Made by a program: the position numbers and the translations under genes. The notes under the pieces are model-generated. The model was not told where the DNA came from. It saw only the letters and a program-made list of their open reading frames with translations, and did no database searches. Below are positions 10,905 to 17,670 of a stretch of 32,132 nt of DNA, in pieces. Source of the stretch: an uncultured Faecalibacterium sp. (GTDB lineage Bacteria > Bacillota > Clostridia > Oscillospirales > Ruminococcaceae); NCBI GenBank assembly GCA_904394215.1, contig CAJFNF010000049.1, positions 1-32,132 of the forward strand, written 5' to 3'. Position 1 is the first letter of the stretch, and each line of letters begins with the position of its first letter.

Positions 10905-11730
10905 ATGCCTGGTTTTCCACATAAAATGCAATCTTGGTGATATATTCGCTTTTGTCGCCGCTGGTCAGGTAGTCGTTGATGCAAAACTCATAGGAATCCG
11001 ACACAATCCGCAGCCCCTGCGCCCGGCACCAGTCCAGCAGCCGCCGGTAGGACCGGCCAATGGAGGGGTAGTCCCCCACATGATAGATGCAGGCCCGCAG
11101 CCCCGGCGCCAGCCGACGGACCCCGGGGGTTTGGCAGGGGCCCTCCACCGGCAGGAACGCCTCGGAAGCCTCGGTATACCGCCCCGCCTGAATCCGCTCC
11201 AGGGGCACCGTCACCCCGCACTGGAAGAACACCGGCAGCTTTTGCTGGAAAGCCCCGGAAAAGCAGGCCTTGGTGGCGATGCTGATCTCCCGCAGGCTGT
11301 AGGGTGGTTCCACCGGGCAGCAGAACAGATCCTGCTCCCCCGCCTGCTCCAGCTGGATATCCTGGTCCCGGCGGCAGCGGTCCAGCGCCGACTCCATCTG
11401 GCTGCACCGGCTCTGGACCCGGCTGCGGATCATCCGCAGCTCCTGGATTTTCTGGTCGATGACGTCCAGCTGCCTGCGGAACAAGGCCAGGCTGCTGTCC
11501 AGATCGTAGCGCTCCATGTGGGCCCGGATCTCGGCCAGGGAAAAGCCGATCTTTTTCATAATGAGGATGGTGTCCAGATCGTCGATCTGGCTGGCGCTGT
11601 AATAGCGGTACCCGTTGTCCGGGTCCACCCAGGCCGGGCGGAACAGCCCGATCTTATCGTAAAAGATCAAAGTCTGCTTGGAAATCTTCTGGTACCGGGC
11701 CAGCTCCCCGATGGAAAAGAGGTCTTGCAT
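10903..11730 (-). CDS. MerR-family transcriptional regulator with effector-binding domain
   Basis: This 275-residue regulator has an N-terminal MerR winged helix (SIGELARYQKISKQTLIFYDKIGLF, then GYRYYSASQIDDLDTILIMKKIGFSL), a long dimerisation helix at about 75-120, and a C-terminal domain consistent with the GyrI/BmrR-like effector fold. That makes it a small-molecule-responsive BltR/BmrR-type activator. It is divergent from a YitT-like membrane protein gene whose promoter has the 19-bp spacer typical of MerR-controlled genes. The inducing ligand is unknown. Confidence 0.9.
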   Translation of the reverse strand: MQDLFSIGELARYQKISKQTLIFYDKIGLFRPAWVDPDNGYRYYSASQIDDLDTILIMKKIGFSLAEIRAHMERYDLDSSLALFRRQLDVIDQKIQELRMIRSRVQSRCSQMESALDRCRRDQDIQLEQAGEQDLFCCPVEPPYSLREISIATKACFSGAFQQKLPVFFQCGVTVPLERIQAGRYTEASEAFLPVEGPCQTPGVRRLAPGLRACIYHVGDYPSIGRSYRRLLDWCRAQGLRIVSDSYEFCINDYLTSGDKSEYITKIAFYVENQA

Positions 11731-11740
11731 GGTCTCCCCC

Positions 11741-11771
11741 TTGACATTATAGTTGCTATATCCCTTATACT
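11741..11771 (+). promoter_or_regulatory. MerR-type promoter (19-bp spacer) with palindromic operator
   Basis: TTGACA (11741-11746) and TATACT (11766-11771) are separated by 19 bp instead of the usual 17. The inverted repeat TATAG-TTG-CTATA (11748-11760) lies inside the spacer. This is the classical layout of promoters activated by DNA distortion by MerR proteins. It reads into the YitT-like gene. Confidence 0.8.
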
Positions 11772-11813
11772 ATGATTGTACTCGAAACAACATCCATTGC
11801 AAGAGGAGTTCGT

Positions 11814-12467
11814 ATGGTTCGCATTGCTTTGTCCCGCCAGGTCCGCCGGCTGCTGGACGGTATCACATTCCGGCGGATGGGCCTGATTGCCCTGGGGGCC
11901 ATGATCGCCACCTTCGGCATCCACAACATCCATCAGCAGACCGGCATCACCGAGGGCGGCGTCATCGGCCTGATGCTCTTTGTGGAGCACTGGCTGGGAG
12001 TATCCCCCGCCTTCATCACCCCGGTGCTGGATCTGACCTGCTATCTGCTGGCCTTCAAGTATCTGGGCGGGCGGTTCATCAAAATTTCCGCCCTGTCCAC
12101 CCTCAGCGTCTCCCTCTTTTATAAGTTGTGGGAGCAGTTCCCGCCCATGCTGCCCGACCTGTCGGGCCATCCCCTGGCAGCGGCGGTGCTGGGTGCCCTG
12201 TTTGTGGGCATCGGGGTGGGGATCATCGTCCGGCAGGGCGGGTCCAGCGGCGGCGACGACGCCCTGGCCCTCACCATTGCCCGTGTCACCCGCTGGCGGC
12301 TGGCCCGGTGCTACCTGTTCACCGACCTGGTGGTGCTGATGCTGTCCCTCAGCTATATCCCGGTGCGGCGGATCGCCTTTTCCCTGGTGACCGTCACCCT
12401 GTCTTCCTGGATCATCGACCGGGTCCAGAGCTTCACCTTCCGCCCGTCGGTGGGGGACGCCCCCTGA
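11814..12467 (+). CDS. YitT-family membrane protein (truncated form)
   Basis: This 217-residue membrane protein has several hydrophobic segments, starting with MGLIALGAMIATFGIHNIH, then conserved QTGITEGGVIGLMLFVEHWLG and GIGVGIIVRQGGSSGGDDALAL, which fit the YitT/DUF161 family. The usual C-terminal DUF2179 soluble domain is missing; the protein ends shortly after the last hydrophobic segment. Its biochemical role is not established in the family. I start at ATG 11814 behind AGAGGAG; an upstream in-frame ATG at 11772 sits next to the -10 box. It is probably the target of the divergent MerR regulator. Confidence 0.8.
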   Translation: MVRIALSRQVRRLLDGITFRRMGLIALGAMIATFGIHNIHQQTGITEGGVIGLMLFVEHWLGVSPAFITPVLDLTCYLLAFKYLGGRFIKISALSTLSVSLFYKLWEQFPPMLPDLSGHPLAAAVLGALFVGIGVGIIVRQGGSSGGDDALALTIARVTRWRLARCYLFTDLVVLMLSLSYIPVRRIAFSLVTVTLSSWIIDRVQSFTFRPSVGDAP

Positions 12468-12473
12468 CACAGC

Positions 12474-12510
12474 AAAACGGCAGCCGCCCTGAGGGCAGCT
12501 GCCGTTTTTT
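12474..12510 (+). terminator. Terminator after the YitT-like gene
   Basis: Stem CGGCAGC (12478-12484) / GCTGCCG (12498-12504) with an inner GCCC/GGGC, followed by a T6 run. Confidence 0.88.
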
Positions 12511-12524
12511 GCAACCGGGGGATT

Positions 12525-13406
12525 TTATTCCGCTTGTTCCTTTTTGCAGTACTCCACAATATGGTGGAACATCTGCTCCACCGCCGGGGCCATGGCTGCC
12601 GGCCGGGGCAGCGCCAGGCCCACCACCCGCTCTTCGGCGGGCTCGATGGGGAAGACCTGGATGTTGGCCCTGCAGTCCTTGATGGTCAGCTGGGGCAGGA
12701 TGGACATGCCGATCCCCGCCTCCACCATGGCGATGTTGGCCATATCGTCGATGACGTGGCAGCAGCGCTGGACGCTGATCTTGTACTTTTTCAGGAAGCG
12801 CCGCATATCGGCATCGGTGGCGTCACCCTGCACCACAAAGTTCTTCTGGCTCATCATGGCAGGCGTCATCACCCCGTCGGGAGGTGCGGGCCAGTCCGCC
12901 GGCAGCAGGCAAAGCAGCGGCTCCCGCAGCAGCTCGGTCAGGGTGAATTCCTCCTGGCAGCTGGAAGCCAGGAACCCGATGTCCACCTGGCCGCTGCGGA
13001 GCCATTCTTTCACGTCGTCATAGGTGCCCTGGTAGACCTCCACCTCAATCTGGGGATACTGGGCCTTGAAGCTCTGCAGGATGCCGGGCAGCAGGTGGGT
13101 GCACACCGAGCTGAAGGTGCCCAGCCGGACCTTGCCCTTTTCCAGGCCGTTGAGGCGGGCGATGCTCTGCTGCAGGGCCTCGTCGCTGTTCAGCACCGCC
13201 CGGATGGCCGGGTAGAGGGAGGCGCCATAGCTGGTCATGGTCACGCCGCTTTTGCCCCGGGTGAACAGGGCAAAACCCAGCTCCTCTTCCATCACCGCAA
13301 TGGCGTGGCTGATGGCGGAGGGCGTTAAATGAAGCTGCTGGGCAGCTTTGTTGAAGCTGCCCTGCCGTGCCACCGCATCAAAGATCTCATACGAAAACAA
13401 AGTCAT
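12525..13406 (-). CDS. LysR-family transcriptional regulator
   Basis: This 293-residue regulator has an N-terminal LysR helix-turn-helix (FDAVARQGSFNKAAQQLHLTPSAISHAIAVMEEELGFALFTR) and a periplasmic-binding-protein-like effector domain (KVRLGTFSSVCTHLLPGILQSF onward). I start at ATG 13406, preceded by GGGGAAG at 8 nt; a GTG 33 nt upstream lacks a ribosome binding site. No metabolic gene is divergent from it, so the target is not obvious. Neighbours are a YitT-like gene and a phage-type lysis cassette. Its own promoter is strong, and a 7-bp dyad lies in the leader. Confidence 0.92.
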   Translation of the reverse strand: MTLFSYEIFDAVARQGSFNKAAQQLHLTPSAISHAIAVMEEELGFALFTRGKSGVTMTSYGASLYPAIRAVLNSDEALQQSIARLNGLEKGKVRLGTFSSVCTHLLPGILQSFKAQYPQIEVEVYQGTYDDVKEWLRSGQVDIGFLASSCQEEFTLTELLREPLLCLLPADWPAPPDGVMTPAMMSQKNFVVQGDATDADMRRFLKKYKISVQRCCHVIDDMANIAMVEAGIGMSILPQLTIKDCRANIQVFPIEPAEERVVGLALPRPAAMAPAVEQMFHHIVEYCKKEQAE

Positions 13407-13435
13407 CGGATACACTTCCCCACTGTGAATCTTTT

Positions 13436-13456
13436 TCACCTTTTATGTGAAGGTGA
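13436..13456. promoter_or_regulatory. Inverted repeat in the LysR gene leader
   Basis: TCACCTT-N7-AAGGTGA is a perfect 7-bp dyad between the LysR promoter and its start codon. It may be an autoregulatory site or an mRNA hairpin. Confidence 0.45.
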
Positions 13457-13473
13457 TGAAGTCCTTTGTGTTG

Positions 13474-13502
13474 AGTGTACTATCTCCCCCGCCCTTTGTC
13501 AA
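13474..13502 (-). promoter_or_regulatory. LysR gene promoter
   Basis: Minus strand TTGACA (13497-13502) and TACACT (13474-13479), 17 bp apart. Confidence 0.75.
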
Positions 13503-13526
13503 GCGGTAACCCCCGGGTTTCACCGG

Positions 13527-13763
13527 TCATTTGTTCCGGAAGGCCTCCAACGTCTGATCCGCCCGGATGGCCGCCGGGGTGAAGCTATTGTTCTTCCACC
13601 AGGCCGCCAGGGACGCCGCCACCGTCAGGCCGGTGGTCACCAGGCTCTCCAGCTGGCTGTCCTCGATGGGCAGGACCGGCTTGCCGGCTGCCGACAGGAT
13701 CTGGTTGGTGAGAGCCAGGGCCAGGCAGGCGGTGCGGGCAATGGTTCCAATGGATACGTTCAT
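13527..13763 (-). CDS. Phage holin, SPP1-like family
   Basis: This 78-residue protein resembles phage SPP1-type holins. It has a hydrophobic segment IARTACLALALTNQILSAAG, then PIEDSQLESLVTTGLTVAASLAAWWKNNSFT, giving two membrane segments and a polar tail. Holins form inner membrane lesions that let the endolysin reach the wall. The start overlaps the end of the preceding gene by 4 nt (ATGA type), showing translational coupling in the three-gene lysis cassette. Confidence 0.85.
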   Translation of the reverse strand: MNVSIGTIARTACLALALTNQILSAAGKPVLPIEDSQLESLVTTGLTVAASLAAWWKNNSFTPAAIRADQTLEAFRNK

Positions 13764-14008
13764 CCAATCCCTCCTTTCTGCTGGACACAGTGTTCCAGTT
13801 TTTGTTCCAGGTCTTCGATGCGGTGGTCAGCGACTTTGAGCTTTTCTTCCAGCACCGGTACCCGCTGGGCGAAGTTGTTGTGGGCCCGGACCTCCCGGGT
13901 CAGCTCTTCCAGCTTGGTGTCGGTGACGGCCTGGTTTTTGCCGTTGGCGATCAGGACGCCGATGAGGGTCACTGCCCCCGACACGGCGGCTGCAATGATG
14001 CTCTCCAT
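13760..14008 (-). CDS. Phage lysis-cassette protein, one TM plus coiled coil
   Basis: This 82-residue protein has an N-terminal membrane segment (IIAAAVSGAVTLIGVLIANG) followed by a polar coiled-coil region (TDTKLEELTREVRAHNNF, then VPVLEEKLKVADHRIEDLEQKL). Small proteins of this layout commonly sit between holin and endolysin genes in Firmicutes prophages. It may assist the holin as XhlA-type proteins do, although XhlA has its membrane segment at the other end. It is 4 nt from the endolysin gene and overlaps the holin gene. Confidence 0.75.
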   Translation of the reverse strand: MESIIAAAVSGAVTLIGVLIANGKNQAVTDTKLEELTREVRAHNNFAQRVPVLEEKLKVADHRIEDLEQKLEHCVQQKGGIG

Positions 14009-14012
14009 CCTC

Positions 14013-14636
14013 TCACCCCCGCAGGCAGGTCAGGCCTGCCCGGGTGATGACGGACGGGTAGTCCTTGTAGACGTGGGAGATGTCCACATTGCCGGTGATG
14101 CCCTCCAGCTGCCCGGTGCTGGTGTACTGCCACATCCCGTGCTTGCGGGAGGGGCGGCTGGCCCGGTAATCGGCGATCCACAGGTCATAGGCCGCCAGCC
14201 GGTCCATGTTCAGTTCGGTCTGGTTGTAATAAGTGTAGGTGTACACCATGGCATACAGCCCCCAGCTCTCGATGGTGTCAGCGGCCTGGATCACCAGCTC
14301 GGTGAGGGCGTCGGCCGAGAGGGGCTTCAGCTTGTTATCCTCCACGTCCACCGCCACCGGCAGGGTGAAGGTTTTCCCGGTCAGGGCTTCCTTCAATTTG
14401 GCCAGCTCGGCTTGCACCGTGGCGGCGTCCTGGGCGTAGGTGTAGTAGTACACCCCCACCGGGATGCCCAGCCGCTTGCATTCGGCATAGTTGCGCTCGA
14501 ACTGAGGGTCGATGTAGATGCCGCCGAAACTCTTGTTGGTGGACACTGTCTTGAGCATGGCGCCGCCGATCTTCCCGGCCAGCTTGTCCCAGTGGATGGT
14601 TCCCTGGTACCGGCTGACGTCAATGATATCTTTCAT
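14013..14636 (-). CDS. GH25 muramidase, phage-type endolysin
   Basis: This 207-residue protein is a bare GH25 catalytic domain without signal peptide or wall-binding repeats, as expected for a holin-dependent endolysin. Key features are IDVSRYQG with Asp6, the VYYYTYAQ strand, and the acidic catalytic strand PVAVDVED (Asp97, Glu99), then WIADYRASR and MWQYTSTG near the end. ATG 14636 follows AGAAAGGAG. It leads the cassette endolysin, TM/coiled-coil protein, holin. No capsid, tail, integrase or repressor gene of a phage adjoins it, so it is a prophage remnant or a domesticated module. Confidence 0.9.
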   Translation of the reverse strand: MKDIIDVSRYQGTIHWDKLAGKIGGAMLKTVSTNKSFGGIYIDPQFERNYAECKRLGIPVGVYYYTYAQDAATVQAELAKLKEALTGKTFTLPVAVDVEDNKLKPLSADALTELVIQAADTIESWGLYAMVYTYTYYNQTELNMDRLAAYDLWIADYRASRPSRKHGMWQYTSTGQLEGITGNVDISHVYKDYPSVITRAGLTCLRG

Positions 14637-14908
14637 GGTACTCCTTTCTCCGTCATGGGTTTTTGATTTCGGTTTAAGGGTAGCACCAGCCCCGGAGGGC
14701 CGCCAGCCCGTCCTTCGGGCGGCAGTTTTGGGCGGATTTTCCTCCATAAAACGTCGGACTTTTGCCATACAGCAGGATGGGGGCAGTATATCAAATCTAT
14801 ATTTGATTTTCTGTGTCGAAAGGAGTAAACTAGGATGCGTTTGCATCTGACGGGCCCTGGGGCCCTCTTTGATTCTTTAAAATTGCGGAAAGAAGGTACG
14901 TACAATTC
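14637..14908. promoter_or_regulatory. Divergent control region between the lysis cassette and the MATE gene
   Basis: The perfect palindrome ATCAAAT-CTAT-ATTTGAT (14790-14807) sits at its centre. On the minus strand a TATACT -10 (14785-14790) abuts it, and the palindrome fills the 17-bp spacer exactly, with a poor -35 (AGAAAA, 14808-14813). A GCCCG/CGGGC hairpin near 14710-14720 lies in the lysis cassette leader, and GGGCCC-TG-GGGCCC near 14851-14864 in the MATE leader. ATG 14835 behind AAAGGAG opens a 49-codon ORF that overlaps the MATE start out of frame. Confidence 0.5.
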
Positions 14909-16273
14909 ATGCGGCATTCTCCTGATGTGGATATGTGCAACGGCCCTCTGGTGGGCAACCTGCTGCGCTTTTCCATCCCGTTGATGGCCTCGGGCATCCT
15001 ACAGCTTCTGTTCAACGCTGCCGATATCATCGTGCTGGGCCAGTTCGCCAGCAGCAGCGCCATGGCTGCTGTGGGCGCCACCTCCTCTCTGAACAGCCTG
15101 ATGGTCAACCTGTTCCTGGGCCTGTCCATCGGGTGCAGCGTCGTGATGGCCCACAGCTACGGCGCCCAGGACTGGCGCCGGGTCCATGACACGGTCCACA
15201 CTGCTGTCCTGCTGGCCCTGATCTGCGGTGCGGTGCTGGTGGTGGTGGGCATTCCTCTGCTGCCCGTCCTGCTGCGCCGGATGGACACCCCTGCCGATCT
15301 GCTGGACCAGTCCATCCTCTATATGCGAATCGTCTTTGTGGGCATGCCGGCCATGATGCTCTATGACTTCGGCGCCGGCATCCTGCGGGCCACCGGCGAC
15401 ACCCGCCGGCCCCTGTTCTTCCTGACCGCCGCCGGCATCACCAACGCTACCCTCAACGTTATTTTCGTGCTGGTGTTCCAGCTGGATGTGGCAGGCGTGG
15501 CCCTGGCCACCTCCATCTCCCAGTACCTGTCGGCCTTCCTGATCCTCCGGTGCCTCAGCGAGCCGGGCACCCACTACCAGCTCCATCCCCGGGAAATGCG
15601 GATCTGCCCGCCGGTGCTGGTGCAGATCATCCGGGTGGGCCTGCCCGCCGGCATCCAGAGCGTGGTGTTTTCCATCTCCAACGTGCTGATCCAGTCCTCC
15701 ATCAACACCTTCGGCACCCTGGCGGTGGCCGGCAGCACTGCCTCCTCCAACATTGAAAACTTCGTCTACACCGCCATGAACTCGGTGTACCAGGCGGCGC
15801 TGAACTTCACCAGCCAGAACATCGGCGCCGGCAAGAAGGACCGCATCCCCCTGATCCTCCGTGACTGCCTGATGATTGTGACGGTGATCGGCCTGGTGCT
15901 GGGCGGCCTGGCGGTGTTCTTTGGCCGCCAGCTGCTGTCCATCTATTCTTCCGACCCCCAGATCCTGCCCTATGGCCTGGAGCGCATCCGGGTCATCTGC
16001 CTGACCTACTTCCTGTGCGGCCTGATGGACGTCACCTGCGGCGTGGTCCGGGGCATGGGCGCCGCCGTCACCCCCACCATCGTCTCCCTGACCGGCGCCT
16101 GCGTGCTGCGGGTGATCTGGATCTATACCGTCTTTGTGGCCTTCCACAGCCTGTTTGTGCTGTACCTGTCCTACCCGGCGACCTGGGTGGTCACCTGCGC
16201 CGTCCACCTGATCTGCTTCTCGATCTTCTACCGGCGTCTGCGCCAGAGTTCAGCGGTCTCGGTGCGGGATTAA
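14909..16273 (+). CDS. MATE-family multidrug/organic cation efflux transporter
   Basis: This 454-residue membrane protein with about 12 hydrophobic segments belongs to the MATE family, which exports drugs or metabolites by Na+ or H+ antiport. Typical features are the N-terminal PLVGNLLRFSIPLMASGILQLLFNAADIIVLGQF, a pseudo-repeat in the second half (IRVGLPAGIQSVVFSISNVLIQSSIN), and ASSNIENFVYTAMNSVYQAALNFTSQNIGAGK. The ribosome binding site (GAAAGAAGG) is distant at about 12 nt. The substrate cannot be inferred. Confidence 0.93.
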   Translation: MRHSPDVDMCNGPLVGNLLRFSIPLMASGILQLLFNAADIIVLGQFASSSAMAAVGATSSLNSLMVNLFLGLSIGCSVVMAHSYGAQDWRRVHDTVHTAVLLALICGAVLVVVGIPLLPVLLRRMDTPADLLDQSILYMRIVFVGMPAMMLYDFGAGILRATGDTRRPLFFLTAAGITNATLNVIFVLVFQLDVAGVALATSISQYLSAFLILRCLSEPGTHYQLHPREMRICPPVLVQIIRVGLPAGIQSVVFSISNVLIQSSINTFGTLAVAGSTASSNIENFVYTAMNSVYQAALNFTSQNIGAGKKDRIPLILRDCLMIVTVIGLVLGGLAVFFGRQLLSIYSSDPQILPYGLERIRVICLTYFLCGLMDVTCGVVRGMGAAVTPTIVSLTGACVLRVIWIYTVFVAFHSLFVLYLSYPATWVVTCAVHLICFSIFYRRLRQSSAVSVRD

Positions 16274-16294
16274 CATTTCCGGAACTCCCTTCAG

Positions 16295-16319
16295 GGCCGT
16301 GCACTGCACGGCCTCTTTT
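16295..16319 (+). terminator. Terminator after the MATE gene
   Basis: GGCCGTGC-ACT-GCACGGCC stem followed by TCTTTTG. Confidence 0.85.
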
Positions 16320-16360
16320 GTTATGTGCAAACTGCATAGCAGCCTATTGCAGACAGGTAT

Positions 16361-16389
16361 TTGCTATTTTGTCCCGCCGGCCTTATACT
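16361..16389 (+). promoter_or_regulatory. Promoter of the cyclophilin-like lipoprotein gene
   Basis: TTGCTA (16361-16366) and TATACT (16384-16389), 17 bp apart. Confidence 0.65.
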
Positions 16390-16438
16390 GATGGCAGAAG
16401 CCAAAAACACTTACATTCATCCGAAAGGCGGTTCTGCC

Positions 16439-16927
16439 ATGCGTTCTCTGCTCCTTCGTCTGCCAGTGCTTGTCCTGGCAGCTGCTGTGCTGGCCGGCTG
16501 CGGCGGCGGCCTGCCTTCCAGCGCTGTTTCCACCGGCGCCGCAGCTTCATCCACCACCCAACAGGAGGAAACCACCATGCACATTCAGCTACAGGTCAAC
16601 GGCGCATCCTTTACCGCCGCATTGGAACAAAACGCTGCGGCCCAGGCCCTGGCCCAGCTGCTGGCCCAGGGGCCGGTCACCATCCAGATGGACAATTACG
16701 GCGGCTTTGAAAAGGTAGGTGCCCTGGGCCAGAGCCTCCCGGCCAGCGACGTCCAGACCACCACCGAGCCGGGGGATATCGTCCTGTACCAGGGGGATCA
16801 GATTGTAATCTTCTACGGCTCCAACAGCTGGAGCTATACCCGGCTGGGCCATGTCACCGATCTAACCGGCTGGGCCGACGCCCTGGGTTCGGGGGACGTA
16901 TCGGTAACCTTCTCCCTGGCAGAATAA
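16439..16927 (+). CDS. Cyclophilin-like fold lipoprotein
   Basis: The 162-residue lipoprotein has a signal peptide MRSLLLRLPVLVLAAAVLAG with lipobox LAGC (Cys21), a Ser/Thr/Ala linker, and a C-terminal domain of about 115 residues. The domain resembles the small cyclophilin-like family (IQLQVNGASFTAALEQNAAA, LPASDVQTTTEPGDIVLYQGDQIVIFYGSNSWSYTRLG). These proteins share the cyclophilin barrel, but isomerase activity is not established. I start at ATG 16439 (GAAAGGCGG upstream). An in-frame ATG at 16391 would sit at the transcription start and spoil the signal peptide. Confidence 0.82.
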   Translation: MRSLLLRLPVLVLAAAVLAGCGGGLPSSAVSTGAAASSTTQQEETTMHIQLQVNGASFTAALEQNAAAQALAQLLAQGPVTIQMDNYGGFEKVGALGQSLPASDVQTTTEPGDIVLYQGDQIVIFYGSNSWSYTRLGHVTDLTGWADALGSGDVSVTFSLAE

Positions 16928-16938
16928 AAAGCATACAA

Positions 16939-16975
16939 AAAGCGGCAGGCCTGACGGCCCGCCGCTTTCTTTTTG
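16939..16975 (+). terminator. Terminator after the cyclophilin-like lipoprotein gene
   Basis: AAAGCGGCAGGCC / GGCCCGCCGCTTT stem with a TCTTTTT tail. Confidence 0.85.
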
Positions 16976-16993
16976 GGACAATGGAAATAAAAC

Positions 16994-17031
16994 AAAAACA
17001 CCAGAAACCATCCTGTGGTTCCTGGTGTTTT
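16994..17031 (-). terminator. tRNA-Ser terminator
   Basis: A long stem AAAACACCAG...CTGGTGTTTT, 16 bp with one mismatch. On the minus strand it is followed by TTTTTGTTTTA, just 1-2 nt after the tRNA CCA end. Confidence 0.88.
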
Positions 17032-17032
17032 C

Positions 17033-17123
17033 TGGCGGAGTAGGAGGGATTTGAACCCTCGCGCCGGTTTCCCGACCTACGCCCTTAGCAGGGGCGCCTC
17101 TTCGGCCTCTTGAGTACTACTCC
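17033..17123 (-). tRNA. tRNA-Ser (anticodon GCU)
   Basis: Acceptor stem GGAGTAG / CTACTCC with discriminator G and encoded CCA. D stem CTC/GAG. Anticodon stem CGCCC/GGGCG around loop CTGCTAA (anticodon GCT). Long class II variable arm (GTCGGGAAACCGGC). T arm GAGGG-TTCAAAT-CCCTC. All parts are intact. It reads AGU/AGC codons. It is transcribed from the promoter at 17226-17254 through the truncated tRNA upstream. Confidence 0.96.
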
Positions 17124-17127
17124 AGAA

Positions 17128-17188
17128 CGGTGCGTTGCCGCACGGCAGTTTTCAAGACTGCTTCCTTAAACCACTCGGACATCTCTCC
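17128..17188 (-). pseudogene. Truncated tRNA-Ser (anticodon UGA), 3' third missing
   Basis: Reading leftward: acceptor 5' strand GGAGAGA, D arm TCC-loop-GGA, anticodon stem GCAGT/ACTGC with loop CTTGAAA (anticodon TGA), and a perfect variable arm GTGCG-GCAA-CGCAC. The T arm, the acceptor 3' strand and the CCA are absent. After CCG only TTCT separates it from the intact tRNA-Ser(GCU). It cannot form a mature tRNA as it stands, although promoter and 5' two-thirds are perfect. This is a deletion in the strain or an assembly error. Confidence 0.85.
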
Positions 17189-17225
17189 TCGTGGGCACCC
17201 CATACGCCGTACCGAATGCCCATTT

Positions 17226-17254
17226 ATGATACCAGCTTTTTAGTACAATGTCAA
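17226..17254 (-). promoter_or_regulatory. tRNA-Ser promoter
   Basis: Minus strand TTGACA (17249-17254) and TATCAT (17226-17231), exactly 17 bp apart, about 38 nt before the truncated tRNA-Ser(UGA). Confidence 0.82.
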
Positions 17255-17646
17255 GAGGAAATTTCAAAAAGATTCCGGCGTCCGCTGTTTTGCTTTTGCT
17301 GCGGGGCATCCCCTCCGGGGAATGCGCTGTGGGCTGCCCCTTCCGGTTCCGGGCTGCGCGGGGCTGCAAGGCCTCACAGCAGAGGTCGTTGTTTTTATTT
17401 TTGATCGAAACCCGCCCGCCGCCGGGCTGGACATCAAACGAAAAATCCCCGCCCCAGGAAGGAGCGAGGATGGGTTTACTGTGGTGTGCGGTTGAACTGT
17501 GGTGTGGGGTTGAATGATTGGGTCAGACAAGCGTCCCCGGATCCTCGGGCACAGCCCAAACGTGGACGAAGAGCGGCAAAGTGTGCCGCCCCCAAGGTGT
17601 AGCGTGAGTGGGAGCAGTTGCCCGGTACCCAGTAAAAAGTCTTTTG
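17255..17646. other. Non-coding interval with short tandem repeat and small hairpins
   Basis: About 390 nt without a supportable gene. It holds a two-copy 18-bp tandem repeat (17478-17495 and 17496-17513, one base different), the hairpin GCGGCA/TGCCGC (17573-17589), and the near-palindrome CCCCGGATCCTCGGG near 17536-17550. It has no coding signature and may carry dispersed intergenic repeat sequence of this lineage. Confidence 0.45.
17478..17513. repeat. 18-bp tandem repeat, two copies
   Basis: ACTGTGGTGTGCGGTTGA is followed directly by ACTGTGGTGTGGGGTTGA, differing at one position. Confidence 0.8.
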
Positions 17647-17670
17647 CCTACTTTTCTTCAGAAAAGTAGG
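17647..17670 (-). terminator. Terminator of the HAD phosphatase gene
   Basis: CCTACTTTTC-TTCA-GAAAAGTAGG, a perfect 10-bp stem touching the stop codon. On the minus strand it is followed by CAAAAGACTTTTTA. Confidence 0.75.

Noticed and set aside
17033-17188. The two tRNA-Ser sequences as one split or permuted tRNA sharing the 3' end
   Set aside because: The 5' acceptor strand GGAGAGA of the truncated tRNA does not pair properly with CTACTCC of the intact one, and the intact tRNA already uses that strand.
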